From an uncultured Sphingomonadaceae bacterium (GTDB taxonomy: Bacteria; Pseudomonadota; Alphaproteobacteria; Sphingomonadales; Sphingomonadaceae), in NCBI GenBank assembly GCA_947497315.1, contig CANMFX010000004.1, positions 1-64,000 on the forward strand: a stretch of 64,000 bases of DNA. The letters run 5' to 3'. The notes beneath the pieces were generated by a model, which saw nothing but the letters and a program-made list of their open reading frames with translations, made no database searches and was not told the DNA's origin. Shown one piece after another: positions 29,120 through 38,682 of the stretch. Each line of letters begins with the position of its first letter. The first letter of the stretch is position 1. The position numbers were made by a program, and so were the translations under genes.

Positions 29120-29779
29120 TTATTTCGGTATTTGCCAACGGACCCGACTAGACCAGGTGCCGGCAACTTTTGCGCCTGTGCTATCAAGTGCTGGACGGAA
29201 ACGCGCCCGACGCTTGATATTTTTACAGGTGGCTGCGTCCAGATCGCTATGGCCGCTTGACCCTGTGATCTGACAATCAGAAACACGGCCATTCGCTCCA
29301 ACGGTAACACGGAAGCTAGTCGTACCTTCGCGTTCCTCACGCAGTGCACGTGATGGATAGTCGTTCGCATTCGCCCAGTTACCTGGATTACCACGCGGCT
29401 CCGGATTTGCCCGCTGCGGTGGAGGCGGCGGTGGAGGCGGAGGCGGTGCAGCAACAACCGGCGCAACTACAGGAGGCGCTACAGGTTGCGTGGATATCAC
29501 AGGTCTTGGCGCCGCTGGCGGCGTTACGATTGGCGGAGGCGTTACCACGGGTGGCGGCTCAATCGGCTGATCCGGTGGTGGTGGTGGTGGTTCTTCAATC
29601 TCTTCGGGCGGTTCTTCTTCTTGGATATCGATCATATCGAGCTCTGATGCCACTTTCTTTACAGCACTATAAGCTAGTCCGGTCACCAAAGCATATCCAA
29701 ACAGCGCGTGAATAAGAACGACAAGAATAATGGATATTATCTTGCTCGAACTCATTTGTTGTTGGTCAGCATAAGCCAT
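29120..29779 (-). CDS. tonB: Energy transducer TonB
   Basis: The 219-residue protein has an N-terminal anchor helix (IISIILVVLIHALFGYAL), a long Pro-rich and Glu/Pro spacer (residues 50-125) that spans the periplasm, and a C-terminal TonB domain (YPSRALREEREGTTSFRVTV, GRVSDCQITGSSGHSDLDAATC). TonB transmits proton-motive energy to outer-membrane receptors. It is first in tonB-exbB-exbD-exbD; the 264 bp upstream, shared with a divergent gene, should contain the promoter, but I could not identify a clear Fur site. Confidence 0.94.
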   Translation of the reverse strand: MAYADQQQMSSSKIISIILVVLIHALFGYALVTGLAYSAVKKVASELDMIDIQEEEPPEEIEEPPPPPPDQPIEPPPVVTPPPIVTPPAAPRPVISTQPVAPPVVAPVVAAPPPPPPPPPPQRANPEPRGNPGNWANANDYPSRALREEREGTTSFRVTVGANGRVSDCQITGSSGHSDLDAATCKNIKRRARFRPALDSTGAKVAGTWSSRVRWQIPK

Positions 29780-30043
29780 TCAGAAACATAACTCCTTTTC
29801 TTCCCTCGGGAATCGAAACCTCGCAACAAGGTTTTTGTTGAGAACTGTTGGAGTTTTACCCACAGCGATCCCTAGATTCCCCATGACAGCTTTTCGTTGC
29901 TTTGAAAGCCGTCTTAAAAATGTTTTAACGTGGTAGATGGAGACAGGCAATCGCTTTGTTAGTTCAGCATTGATTAAGCTGTCGAAAACACAGAATGACG
30001 ATTGTTGACAGATGTCTGCAAAGCGAAATTTCACAGGAAAATC

Positions 30044-30895
30044 ATGCAAAAAATATCGATGACAATCATTACCTTGCTATTGGCATTAACAGCGGATTCT
30101 CTTGCCTTTTCTCAATCAAATACCATTGCTGATCCATTGCAATATGCCGATCTTGCCGATCTGAGTACCGGCGCACCGATCATTGCCCATGTTACAGTTA
30201 AGGAAGCGATTAAAGTCGATCCCGAACGCGCACCAAATGCGCCGCCGGGAACCCAAAGATACTATATTGTAGCGGCAACCAACACGCTGATTCGGGGTCA
30301 GGGCGGGATACCGGAAACGATTCGCTACATCATCGACTTGCCGCTCAATGAGCGCGGAAAGGCACCCAAGATAAAGAAAAAGCCTTTCATTATTTTTGCA
30401 CGTAATCTTTCGGCCGCCAATGGCGATGTGCAACTTGCCGCACCGGATGCTCAGATTGGCTGGACTCCAGCCAGAGATCAGCGCGTGCGGTCCATTGTGC
30501 GTGAAATCGTCGCCCGCAACGCCCCGCCCGCCATTGCCAGCATTGGCAGCGCTTTTCATGTTCCCGGAACAATTATCGGCGAAGGCGAAACACAGATATT
30601 CCTCGAAACCGCGTCGCGCGATCCTGTGTCCATCACCATATTAAGCCGCGAAGGTCAGAAAAAGGTCTGGGCGGTATCGCTCAGCGAGATTGTCGATGAG
30701 GCAGCGCGCGCGCCGGTACGCAACAGCCTGTTATGGTATCGTCTGGCCTGTTTCTTGCCCCAATCTCTGCCCGAGGAGGCTCTAACGGGCGATTCGGGTA
30801 GCAACGCCAACCAGGCTCGGCGGGATTATGATCTGGTAATACAGGATCTAGGCAACTGCCCCCGATCCCGTCCACCAGAATATCGACCTCGATAA
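30044..30895 (+). CDS. Hypothetical exported protein
   Basis: The 283-residue product has a signal peptide (MTIITLLLALTADSLAFS) and a soluble body without a motif I can name (YYIVAATNTLIRGQGGIPETIRYIIDLPLN, KPFIIFARNLS). The pattern of a beta-rich domain followed by a C-terminal helical part ending SRPPEYRPR recurs in sphingomonad exported proteins. ATG 30044 follows CAGGAAAATC. It is divergent from tonB and upstream of hom, 139 bp away. Function unknown. Confidence 0.7.
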   Translation: MQKISMTIITLLLALTADSLAFSQSNTIADPLQYADLADLSTGAPIIAHVTVKEAIKVDPERAPNAPPGTQRYYIVAATNTLIRGQGGIPETIRYIIDLPLNERGKAPKIKKKPFIIFARNLSAANGDVQLAAPDAQIGWTPARDQRVRSIVREIVARNAPPAIASIGSAFHVPGTIIGEGETQIFLETASRDPVSITILSREGQKKVWAVSLSEIVDEAARAPVRNSLLWYRLACFLPQSLPEEALTGDSGSNANQARRDYDLVIQDLGNCPRSRPPEYRPR

Positions 30896-31034
30896 GCTTC
30901 TTTGCATGGCCTGTTATGGGCTCATTTATATAGGCGCCGTAAAAGACGGGCTGGCAATATGATGCCGTGACGCTATTAGTCGGCGTCGAACGCCCGATCA
31001 CTTGGCTTATCAGCCCGAATTCAAGGTCTCCATC

Positions 31035-32333
31035 ATGACAAAACCTCTCCGCATCGCTTTAGCAGGTCTCGGCACGGTCGGCTCTGGCGTTATTCGGTTG
31101 ATCAATGAAAATGACTCTATGATTGCCCAGAATGCCGGGCGCCCCATATCTGTTGTGGCGATCTCCGCACGTGACCGGAATCGCGATCGCGGCGTTGATC
31201 TCAGCCCATATAAATGGGTCGATGATATGGATGAGTTCGCCGCCGATCCGGAGATCGATTGTGTCGTAGAAGTGATCGGCGGCTCTGATGGACCTGCGCT
31301 CAACCTCGCCCGTAACAGCCTGAAACAAGGAAAATCCTTTGTAACCGCCAACAAGGCGATGATCGCCCATCACGGGATGGAGCTGGCTGGACTGGCTGAA
31401 AGCAAAGACGTCGCACTGAAATATGAAGCCGCCGTTGCTGGCGGCATTCCTGTCATCAAGGGCCTGCGTGACGGCGCATCTGCCAATCGCATTGAGCGGG
31501 TGTACGGCATATTGAACGGGACCTGTAACTATATACTCGCAACCATGGAAAAGCATGGCAGCGATTTTGATGCAGTTTTGAAAGACGCTCAGGATCTGGG
31601 CTATGCGGAAGCCGATCCCAGTTTTGATATCGATGGTGTCGATGCCGCCCACAAACTGGCGATTCTCGCTGCGCTTTCCTTTGGCACTGCGGTTGATTTT
31701 GACGGTGTCGAAATTTCGGGAATTCGCAATATCATGGCCGCAGATATCGGACAGGCCAAAGCTCTGGGATATCGCATCCGCCTGCTCGGCATGGCGCGAA
31801 TTGATGGCGGGAAACTATTCCAGCGGGTAAACCCTTACCTCGTTCCGGAAAATCATCCCCTCGCACATATTGAAGGGTCAACCAATGCCGTTGTTGCCGA
31901 GGGCAATTTCGCCGGAAGGTTGATGTTTCAAGGCGCAGGTGCCGGCGATGGCCCGACCGCATCAGCCGTAGTCGCCGACCTGATTGATATAGCCCGCGGC
32001 GATTGCGGAAGCGTTTTCACCATGTCAGCGGATCAAATGATCAAACGCGAACGCGCGGAAAGCGGTAATCGTACGGGCAAAAGTTATATTCGTTTCGTGG
32101 TGACCGATAAACCTGGTGTGCTGGCAGAAATCACAGCCGCGATGCGTGATGCAGAAGTTTCCATTGAAAGCTTGATTCAGACGGAAAAGACCGATGAGGG
32201 ATCTGTACTGATTTCTATGGTAACGCATCAAAGCAAGGAACACGACGTTATCCAAAGTCTTCAAAAACTATCCGATTCCAGCAGCCTGCAGGGCGCGCCT
32301 GTCGTCATGCACCTGTTAAGCGATGAAGATTAG
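31035..32333 (+). CDS. hom: Homoserine dehydrogenase
   Basis: The enzyme reduces aspartate semialdehyde to homoserine, leading to threonine and methionine. The 432-residue protein has the NAD(P)-binding motif GLGTVGSGVIRLI, TANKAMIAHHG, the signature GILNGTCNYILATM and a C-terminal ACT domain (about 345-425, FVVTDKPGVLAEITAAM) for feedback control by threonine. ATG 31035 is used since homology starts there; an upstream in-frame extension has no ribosome binding site. Its stop lies 11 bp from the stop of the convergent gene. Confidence 0.96.
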   Translation: MTKPLRIALAGLGTVGSGVIRLINENDSMIAQNAGRPISVVAISARDRNRDRGVDLSPYKWVDDMDEFAADPEIDCVVEVIGGSDGPALNLARNSLKQGKSFVTANKAMIAHHGMELAGLAESKDVALKYEAAVAGGIPVIKGLRDGASANRIERVYGILNGTCNYILATMEKHGSDFDAVLKDAQDLGYAEADPSFDIDGVDAAHKLAILAALSFGTAVDFDGVEISGIRNIMAADIGQAKALGYRIRLLGMARIDGGKLFQRVNPYLVPENHPLAHIEGSTNAVVAEGNFAGRLMFQGAGAGDGPTASAVVADLIDIARGDCGSVFTMSADQMIKRERAESGNRTGKSYIRFVVTDKPGVLAEITAAMRDAEVSIESLIQTEKTDEGSVLISMVTHQSKEHDVIQSLQKLSDSSSLQGAPVVMHLLSDED

Positions 32334-32344
32334 GGATCTTACGG

Positions 32345-32836
32345 TCACTCGGCCGGATCATTTGCTTTGATCTGCACCTGTTTCACATAGTCTTCATCCG
32401 GTACGGTCGGTTCAATGATCCGCCACAGTTTTCCGGCAGGACCGCCAATCCCGCCACCTGATCCGCCAAAGGATATGCTCATTATCGGTAGACCTTTGAA
32501 ACATTTGCGCTCGCTGGCATCAATATAACAGCGGCCGGTATTTACATATTCTGCGTTACCTGTCGGAAGCGGCTCTCTGATCCTTTGATCCCGCTCAATC
32601 AGCTCGGGAAAAGGCAGGCGGTATTTGCGGTTGGTATCAAATCTGGCGCAAACGACAATTTCATCAGGATCGCTATTCTTCAGACAGCCATCGGCATCGA
32701 CCGCTACCAATTGATGGGCTGTTTCGATCAACTGGAGCGTGCGGTCATCTGCCTCTATTTGGGCATGAGCCGTCTCGAAAAACGTGCTGGAAGTCAGGAT
32801 TAAAGACAAGGTTATAAGGCTTCTCGACATTGTCAT
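32345..32836 (-). CDS. Hypothetical exported protein (EIVVCAR family)
   Basis: The 163-residue protein has a signal peptide (to about residue 25, TAHA) and the segment DPDEIVVCARFDTNRKYRLP, a signature I recognise from many small exported proteins of Sphingomonadales. Further cysteines lie in CLKNSD, RCYIDASERKC. A Gly-rich GGSGGGIGGP stretch is near the C-terminus. ATG 32836 follows GGGGAG. It is divergent from glpX by 57 bp. No function is known. Confidence 0.7.
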   Translation of the reverse strand: MTMSRSLITLSLILTSSTFFETAHAQIEADDRTLQLIETAHQLVAVDADGCLKNSDPDEIVVCARFDTNRKYRLPFPELIERDQRIREPLPTGNAEYVNTGRCYIDASERKCFKGLPIMSISFGGSGGGIGGPAGKLWRIIEPTVPDEDYVKQVQIKANDPAE

Positions 32837-32893
32837 ATCGCTCCCCTATCGAGAGTTCAAAATCTGCCCCTTAAAGAAGGACTAGACATTCAA

Positions 32894-33865
32894 ATGCCCA
32901 AATCAAGTGATATTCTCGAACGCATTCTCGTATTGGAAATGGTGCGGGTCACCGAGGCGGCAGCTGTATCTGCTTCAAAACTCATTGGTCGAGGTGATGA
33001 AAAGGCAGCCGATGCCGCGGCGGTCGAGGCAATGCGAGCCGCGTTGAACGGACTGGATGTTTGCGGAACCGTGGTCATTGGTGAAGGTGAACGCGACGAA
33101 GCACCAATGCTGTTTATCGGCGAGAAAGTCGGTCATGGCTGTGAAGGCGAATCGCCTGAAATTGATATCGCCCTGGACCCGCTGGAAGGCACAACGATTA
33201 CCGCCAAGGCGGGCGCCAACGCTCTTGCGGTGCTGGCCATTGCCGAGAAAGGCAACCTGCTGAACGCACCAGACGTGTATATGGATAAGCTTGCCGTTGG
33301 CCCGGGCTATTCAGACAATATTATCGATCTCAATAAATCTGTTACCGAGAATGTGACAGCCGTTGCCAATGAAAAAGGCGTTGCGCCGGCCGACATTATT
33401 GTCTGCGTCCTTGACCGCCCTCGTCATGAGAAGATTATTTCCGAATTGCGCGAAATCGGCTGCGGTATCATGCTCATCCCGGATGGCGACGTCGCGGGCG
33501 TCATTGCCACCACTGATGAGGAAACCACTGTCGATATGTATATGGGCAGCGGCGGGGCGCCTGAAGGCGTATTGGCCGCTGCGGCGCTACGTTGTGTCGG
33601 TGGGCAGTTCAAAGGTCGCCTGACCTTCCGTAATGATGACGAGCGTAAACGGGCGCACAAATGGGGAATTGAAGATCTCGATAAAGTCTATGACCTGAAA
33701 GAACTCGCCAAAGGTGATGTTATTTTTGCTGCGACCGGTGTGACGGATGGCTCTCTGCTGGAAGGCGTCAAGAAACTCCGCAACGGCATCATGACAACCG
33801 AGAGTGTAGTGATGCGCGCATCGTCTGGAACGGTCCGCTGGGTCAAGAGCGAGCATCGCGGTTAA
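32894..33865 (+). CDS. glpX: Class II fructose-1,6-bisphosphatase (GlpX)
   Basis: GlpX dephosphorylates fructose 1,6-bisphosphate in gluconeogenesis. The 323-residue protein has the metal-binding GEGERDEAPML and DIALDPLEGTT motifs, MDKLAVGP and a C-terminal GVTDGSLLEGVK segment. Length is normal. It is 3 bp upstream of the DUF900-like lipoprotein gene. Gene order hom-glpX-recJ on the same strand is common in sphingomonads. Confidence 0.96.
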   Translation: MPKSSDILERILVLEMVRVTEAAAVSASKLIGRGDEKAADAAAVEAMRAALNGLDVCGTVVIGEGERDEAPMLFIGEKVGHGCEGESPEIDIALDPLEGTTITAKAGANALAVLAIAEKGNLLNAPDVYMDKLAVGPGYSDNIIDLNKSVTENVTAVANEKGVAPADIIVCVLDRPRHEKIISELREIGCGIMLIPDGDVAGVIATTDEETTVDMYMGSGGAPEGVLAAAALRCVGGQFKGRLTFRNDDERKRAHKWGIEDLDKVYDLKELAKGDVIFAATGVTDGSLLEGVKKLRNGIMTTESVVMRASSGTVRWVKSEHRG

Positions 33866-33868
33866 ACC

Positions 33869-35140
33869 ATGGTCAGCGGTACGCTCAAAACATTATTGAG
33901 TGGGTTAAGGCCGCTGATATTGAGCCTGCCATTTCTGGCTGCCGGCTGTATTTCACCGGTTGATTATGGCGATATCCGGCACGCGGACTATGTCGCCAAT
34001 GGGCGATGCGCTCCAGCCGCTACAGATGTTTCCGCCGCCCTTTCAACCAATGGTACAAATGGTGAAACAGCCTTTGCCGACAAGCCTTTTTTTGTGGTCA
34101 CCAGCCGATTGCCCGATTGCCGCAACGAAGCCGTCAAATTACTCAAGCATCGCGGAGATAAAGTCCGCTATGGCCGCTTCGGCGCCCCGCAGGATGTCTT
34201 GAATGACAAAGGCAAGGTTGAAGACCGCCGCATTCCGCTGGCTATGTCCAACGAGACGCAGTGGTGGACGGATCTGTCCACAACCATGGGCAATCGTGAC
34301 GGCCGGGTCTTGCTCTATGTCCACGGCTATCGCGAAACATTTTTCACAAGCTCCCGCGATGCCGCCCAAATTTCACGTCTCACGGGTTTTACCGGTCCGG
34401 TCATTCAGTATAGCTGGCCCTCACAGGGGCAGTTGCTGAAATATGCCGTTGATGAAACCAATATGTATTGGGACGAACGCAACTTTCGGCGGTTCCTGAC
34501 CAAGCTTGCCCAGCAAGAATGGACCAGGGAAATTGTACTCGTCTCCCACTCATTGGGTGCCCGTTTGGTTCTGCCAGCGGTTGAATTTGTTGACCGGACC
34601 GCGTCCAATGGCGATTCGAGCGTCATTTCCAACATCATTCTCGCTTCTCCAGACGTTGATCGACAGGATTTCGAGCGCGATATTGCCGAGGAAATACTCT
34701 CCGCCCGGCGGGTTAACAATGATCGCCGGATAACTGTCTATGCTTCGGCAAAAGACTCGGCGCTATCCCTTTCCCACGATGTCCATGGCTATCCGCGACT
34801 GGGAAATCCGCGCTGCTTCGACCCGTTCAAGGCGGCGGAACTGAAAGAAAAAGGACTGCCGGAACGCTGCTATGCCGCAAAGTCGCAATATGATGTGCCA
34901 CCAGAAAAAAGCGGTTTGACCATCGTTGACACCACCGCCGTCAGTCAGGGCCGCGTAGGACATGGCGACTATCTGCGCAGTGCAGTCGCTTGCAAAGACT
35001 TTGCCGCCGTGGTGAACGGGGAGCGCGGTGCAATGAAGGGGCGCGAACCGACTCATCTATCTTATGTCTTTGCACTCGCCGCTCCAGCGAAGGACGAAGA
35101 GCCGAATCATCTGGCGATATGCCGCCGCGATGATGAATAA
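33869..35140 (+). CDS. DUF900-like alpha/beta-hydrolase lipoprotein
   Basis: The 423-residue protein has a lipoprotein signal with Cys in FLAAGC, then an alpha/beta-hydrolase domain of the DUF900 type: VLLYVHGYRETFFTSSRDAA (oxyanion HG), QYSWPSQGQLLKYAVDE and the nucleophile elbow SHSLGARLV; LASPDVDRQDFERDI may carry the acidic residue. Such proteins are anchored esterase- or lipase-like enzymes with no assigned substrate. It starts three bases after glpX and abuts the uracil-DNA glycosylase gene, whose ATG follows its stop directly. Confidence 0.88.
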   Translation: MVSGTLKTLLSGLRPLILSLPFLAAGCISPVDYGDIRHADYVANGRCAPAATDVSAALSTNGTNGETAFADKPFFVVTSRLPDCRNEAVKLLKHRGDKVRYGRFGAPQDVLNDKGKVEDRRIPLAMSNETQWWTDLSTTMGNRDGRVLLYVHGYRETFFTSSRDAAQISRLTGFTGPVIQYSWPSQGQLLKYAVDETNMYWDERNFRRFLTKLAQQEWTREIVLVSHSLGARLVLPAVEFVDRTASNGDSSVISNIILASPDVDRQDFERDIAEEILSARRVNNDRRITVYASAKDSALSLSHDVHGYPRLGNPRCFDPFKAAELKEKGLPERCYAAKSQYDVPPEKSGLTIVDTTAVSQGRVGHGDYLRSAVACKDFAAVVNGERGAMKGREPTHLSYVFALAAPAKDEEPNHLAICRRDDE

Positions 35141-35740
35141 ATGACGGGCAACGCAAACAAACTTGGCAAATTGCTGACAGACGTTCGCGCCTGCAAGATT
35201 TGCGATGGCCTGCCGCTCGGCCCAAGCCCATTATTGCAAGCAGGAACGACTTCCAAAATCCTGATTGCCGGGCAAGCACCCGGCAGCAAAACCCATGAAA
35301 AAGGGCGTCCCTTTGACGATCAAAGTGGAAAGCGCCTCCGTAAATGGCTGGGCGTGACCGAAGATCAATTTTATGATCCAGCATTATTCGCGATCATACC
35401 GATGGGCTTTTGCTTTCCCGGAACAGGTAAAGGAGGAGACCTCCCGCCCCGCTCAGAATGTGCACCGCAATGGCGGAGGCCTTTGCTCAATCACCTGCCG
35501 AATATCGAGCTGACACTGATTCTGGGCCAATATGCTCTCGACTGGCATCTTGGTGACAAGAAATCAAAAACGCTCACCGGGACAGTGGAGCGGTGGGAAG
35601 AATTTTGGCCGGGCACCCTGCCCCTTCCCCATCCCAGCCCCCGCAATATCCGGTGGTTCAAAGCAAATCCCTGGTTTGAAGCAGATGTCATTCCGGTGCT
35701 CCAAAAACGTGTCGCCCGGTTGATCAAAAAACGCCCATAG
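35141..35740 (+). CDS. Uracil-DNA glycosylase family protein
   Basis: The 199-residue protein has the superfamily motif 1 as GQAPGSKTHEKGRPFDD and motif 2 as LPHPSPRNIRWFKANPWF. The N-terminal CKIC and a later Cys resemble the iron-sulfur family arrangement, but I cannot confirm a cluster. Enzymes of this superfamily excise uracil from DNA. ATG 35141 directly follows the stop of the preceding gene. The last 17 bases overlap the convergent flavodoxin gene. Confidence 0.85.
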   Translation: MTGNANKLGKLLTDVRACKICDGLPLGPSPLLQAGTTSKILIAGQAPGSKTHEKGRPFDDQSGKRLRKWLGVTEDQFYDPALFAIIPMGFCFPGTGKGGDLPPRSECAPQWRRPLLNHLPNIELTLILGQYALDWHLGDKKSKTLTGTVERWEEFWPGTLPLPHPSPRNIRWFKANPWFEADVIPVLQKRVARLIKKRP

Positions 35741-36215
35741 CGAGACCGGCAGCTAGCGTGGCTCCAATTTCAGAGCATTGCCCTTTATCCGTCTCGGTTA
35801 TCGTTTTGGGTGCCAGGATTTCCTCTTCGGTCTGCGCATGGGTACAGATTATCGGCGTATCGATGACTTTCTTGAGCCGCCAACCGGTCGCAATCCGCTC
35901 CAGCTGTTTCCGTGCATTTTCTCCATCCGAACCTGCACAGATCATCGCAGCATAGGGCCGCCCTTCAATCTGACCCAGCAGCGGATAATAGCAGCGATCA
36001 AAAAAAGCCTTCATCACGCCCGCCATTGCCGCCAGATTTTCCGGCGTCGCAAAAATATAACCATCGGCGTTCAGCATATCAGCAGGCTCACAATCCGCGG
36101 CCCGCATCAGCGAGATTTTGACATCCTCTTCGCTTTGCGCGGCCGCCGCGGCGGCTTCGGCGATCTGACGGGTGCCGCCGGTATAACTATAATAGACGAT
36201 AAGCAGGTTTTTCAT
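35724..36215 (-). CDS. Flavodoxin/NAD(P)H-dependent oxidoreductase family protein
   Basis: The 163-residue protein begins MKNLLIVYYSYTGGTRQIAEA, the FMN phosphate-binding loop of flavodoxins. Later it has NADGYIFATPENLAAMAGVMKAFFDRCYYP, typical of the NADPH:FMN-reductase branch. The start MKNLL (36215) is preferred; the upstream frame (MIADRAGR) precedes the domain. It converges with the uracil-DNA glycosylase (overlap) and diverges from recJ. Confidence 0.87.
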   Translation of the reverse strand: MKNLLIVYYSYTGGTRQIAEAAAAAAQSEEDVKISLMRAADCEPADMLNADGYIFATPENLAAMAGVMKAFFDRCYYPLLGQIEGRPYAAMICAGSDGENARKQLERIATGWRLKKVIDTPIICTHAQTEEEILAPKTITETDKGQCSEIGATLAAGLAMGVF

Positions 36216-36280
36216 CCGCCCTGCCCTATCAGCGATCAAAGCAATTGTCAGCGGACCATGGTTCGCGCATAGCTGTTGCC

Positions 36281-38047
36281 ATGAATGCAGTTCTTAATGT
36301 CACCCAATCACTGTCCGGCCAGTCGTGGCAATGGCGCAGCACCAGTGCGGATGCGCGCGACCCCGGTTTTCAACCGGATGACCTGGTCACACAGCTGCTG
36401 CTGGCCCGCGGCGCAACACGCGAAACGCTGGATATCTATAAAGACCCGACCATCCGGGGTTTCATGCCCGATCCGTCGGTTTTTCAGGATATGGACGTGG
36501 CGGCGGAACGATTGGCGCAAGCTGTCCTAAACACCGAAAAAATCACTGTTTTCGGGGATTATGACGTTGACGGCGCGACCAGTGCTGCCCTGCTCATCCG
36601 GCTGTTTCGTGATCTTGGACTGGAGGCTGGCTATTATATCCCGGACCGCCTGATGGAAGGCTATGGCCCCTCAGGTGAGGCTTTGGTCAAACTGGGCCAG
36701 CAAGGCTCTGATCTCGTGGTCACTGTTGATTGCGGTGCGATGGCATTTGACGCTCTCGACATGGCACATGCAGCAGGCGTTGAGGTCATCGTTGTTGATC
36801 ATCATAAATGCGCTGCCGAGTTGCCCAAGGCCAGCGCACTTGTAAATCCCAATCGCCTGGATGAAAGCGATGCCGGGGCTGAGCATGGGCATCTCGCCGC
36901 GGTCGGCATGGCTTTTCTGTTGAGCGCAGCGCTGGTCCGCAATCTGCGCGGAAAAGGATTTTTCAAAGACCGCGCTGAGCCGAAATTGCTGGAACTGCTG
37001 GATATTGTGGCGCTTGGTACCGTTGCCGATGTTGCGCAACTGCGCGGGCTCAATCGTGCGTTTGTGGCGCAAGGACTGAAAATTCTCGCCAAACGCAAAA
37101 ATATCGGCCTGTCTGCCCTGATTGATGCCAGTCGCCTGAAACGCGCACCAATATGTTCTGATCTCGGTTTTGCTCTGGGGCCAAGGATTAATGCTGGCGG
37201 CAGGGTCGGTAAATCCGATCTGGGTGTCCGCTTGCTGACGACGCAAGACCCCGAAGAAGCGCAGAAAATTTCGGCCGAGCTGGACCATTTCAACCAGGAA
37301 CGTCGGGCGATCGAGGCTCATGTGCTGGAAGAAGCGGAAGCGATGTGTTCCTCTCAACAGAATCAAGCCGTTGCGGTTTTATCGGCAAAAGGTTGGCATC
37401 CGGGCGTCATCGGTATTGTCGCCGGGCGCATCAAGGAAAAACTGGACCGCCCCGCAATCATCATTGCCGAGGATGATGAAGGCATCGGAAAAGGATCGGG
37501 GCGCTCAATTTCGGGCGTTGATCTGGGCGCCGCCATAATTGCCGCCAAGGAACAAGACCTGCTGATCGCTGGCGGCGGTCACGCGATGGCAGCAGGCGTC
37601 ACTATCGATGCAACCAAGATTGACGCATTTAGCGAATTTCTGAACGACCGGTTGGCGGATAGCGTGAGCGCCGCGCAAGCCGGAAAATCCCTTCTGCTCG
37701 ATGCCGTATTGTCACCCAAAGGGGTCAATCCGCTCTTCGTAGAAGCGATGGATGGTGCAGGCCCCTATGGTATGGGTTGGCCAGCGCCGCGGATCGCAGC
37801 CGGGCCGGTACGGATCATCAAATGCGATATTGTTGGCAAGGATCATGTGCGGATGATTGTAGCAGGCGACGATGGTGGTTCGATCAAAACCATCGCCTTT
37901 CGCGCCGCCGAGAGCGATCTTGGTCAAGCCCTTCTCAGCGCGCCGAAGAATCGCAAGCTATGGATAGCTGGCCGCGCTAAAATAGACGATTGGGGCAGCC
38001 GCCCCGCTGCCGAAATCCACCTGGAAGACGCCGCTTGGGCCGATTAA
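36281..38047 (+). CDS. recJ: Single-stranded-DNA-specific exonuclease RecJ
   Basis: RecJ degrades single-stranded DNA 5' to 3' in recombination and mismatch repair. The protein (588 residues from ATG 36281) has DHH-family motifs in order: FGDYDVDGATSAALL, VTVDCGAMAFD, VVDHHKCAAELP, and the DHHA1 motif GGGHAMAAGVT near residue 450, followed by an OB-like domain. An upstream in-frame start at 36245 would add 12 residues; neither has a clear ribosome binding site. Confidence 0.95.
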   Translation: MNAVLNVTQSLSGQSWQWRSTSADARDPGFQPDDLVTQLLLARGATRETLDIYKDPTIRGFMPDPSVFQDMDVAAERLAQAVLNTEKITVFGDYDVDGATSAALLIRLFRDLGLEAGYYIPDRLMEGYGPSGEALVKLGQQGSDLVVTVDCGAMAFDALDMAHAAGVEVIVVDHHKCAAELPKASALVNPNRLDESDAGAEHGHLAAVGMAFLLSAALVRNLRGKGFFKDRAEPKLLELLDIVALGTVADVAQLRGLNRAFVAQGLKILAKRKNIGLSALIDASRLKRAPICSDLGFALGPRINAGGRVGKSDLGVRLLTTQDPEEAQKISAELDHFNQERRAIEAHVLEEAEAMCSSQQNQAVAVLSAKGWHPGVIGIVAGRIKEKLDRPAIIIAEDDEGIGKGSGRSISGVDLGAAIIAAKEQDLLIAGGGHAMAAGVTIDATKIDAFSEFLNDRLADSVSAAQAGKSLLLDAVLSPKGVNPLFVEAMDGAGPYGMGWPAPRIAAGPVRIIKCDIVGKDHVRMIVAGDDGGSIKTIAFRAAESDLGQALLSAPKNRKLWIAGRAKIDDWGSRPAAEIHLEDAAWAD

Positions 38048-38180
38048 TCCCATCCGCTCTGGGGTTCACAATAAATATCGGTAAATATGCCCGCAAACCG
38101 CCAATAAGGGGTTGACCAAAGCGTCCGATACCCCTAATCGCCCGAATTCGCTGCTTAGCGATGCCATCAGGCATTGGTGT

Positions 38181-38255
38181 GGCCCCTTCGTCTAGCGGTT
38201 AGGACGCGGCCCTTTCACGGCTGAAACACGGGTTCGATTCCCGTAGGGGTCACCA
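38181..38255 (+). tRNA. tRNA-Glu (TTC anticodon)
   Basis: The acceptor GGCCCCT pairs with AGGGGTC, the anticodon loop is CTTTCAC with anticodon TTC, and the T loop contains GGTTCGATTCC. Discriminator A and encoded CCA follow. The 3' half from the anticodon loop onward is duplicated exactly at 59130-59173, marking this gene as an integration target. Confidence 0.96.
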
Positions 38256-38263
38256 CGCAGTTT
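38212..38263. repeat. Left attachment repeat (52 bp) in tRNA-Glu
   Basis: Bases 38212-38263 equal 59130-59181 without mismatch. The repeat starts in the anticodon loop, runs to the tRNA 3' end and extends eight bases beyond CCA. This is the layout of att sites used by tyrosine integrases at tRNA genes. Confidence 0.88.
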
Positions 38264-38511
38264 ATCCTTTTATATCTATTTCTTAGCGCGGATTGGCGCG
38301 TGGTTTTTGGGCGTCTTTTCGGGGGCTTGTGTGCCTGAAAACTCACGCTTCAAATACAGAGACTGCATTGAGTGAGACTTTGGGCGGAAACAACTGCGTC
38401 AGTCTCAAAGCGACAGAAAAGTGTTTTCAAAATGAAACCCGCTTTGCACGCCATATTTAGCGATTTTCCCAACGAAGTGTAATGTCCGCTTTGGGCGCAA
38501 AAGCGGACATT
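38264..38511. repeat. Left copy of diverged post-att flank
   Basis: After the exact 52-bp repeat, this sequence remains recognisably homologous and colinear with 59182-59430 (248 against 249 bp). Shared blocks include CAAATACAGAGACTG, GACTTTG, CTCAGTCTCAAA/GTCAGTCTCAAA, AAAGTGTTTTCAAAATG and the terminal hairpin. No gene is visible. The homology implies the two flanks descend from one tRNA-Glu downstream region. Confidence 0.75.
38481..38511. repeat. AATGTCCGCTTT hairpin repeat, copy 1
   Basis: AATGTCCGCTTT and AAAGCGGACATT form a perfect 12-bp stem with a 7-nt loop GGGCGCA. It is identical to 59400-59430. The following 170 bp to the next gene (38512-38682) holds no gene I can support. Confidence 0.8.
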
Positions 38512-38682
38512 GCAGATTCCATAGCATTCGCCTAACTTTTTTAAGTGACGAACGCAGACGATGCCACTTGGAAAGTCGTGACCGGTAACGTCACAACATG
38601 CGCTATTAATGCAATAGTGAATGCTGCCAACACATCTTTGTTAAGCGGCGGCACTTACAAACGGGCTGGGGGGAATTGATAA

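Noticed and set aside
29816-29834. AAACCT/AGGTTT hairpin in the tonB leader
   Set aside because: Stem is only six base pairs and does not match a known leader; likely chance.
30896-31034. Possible SAM-type riboswitch before hom
   Set aside because: The gap contains short GC-rich pairings, but the conserved SAM-II/SAM-V core is not present.
38530-38646. attC-like pair of core sites (GCCTAAC at 38530 and GTTAAGC at 38640)
   Set aside because: Both fit the RYYYAAC and GTTRRRY consensus at a suitable distance, but the inner segments do not pair as L boxes should, and no other cassette junction here has them. No integron integrase is present.
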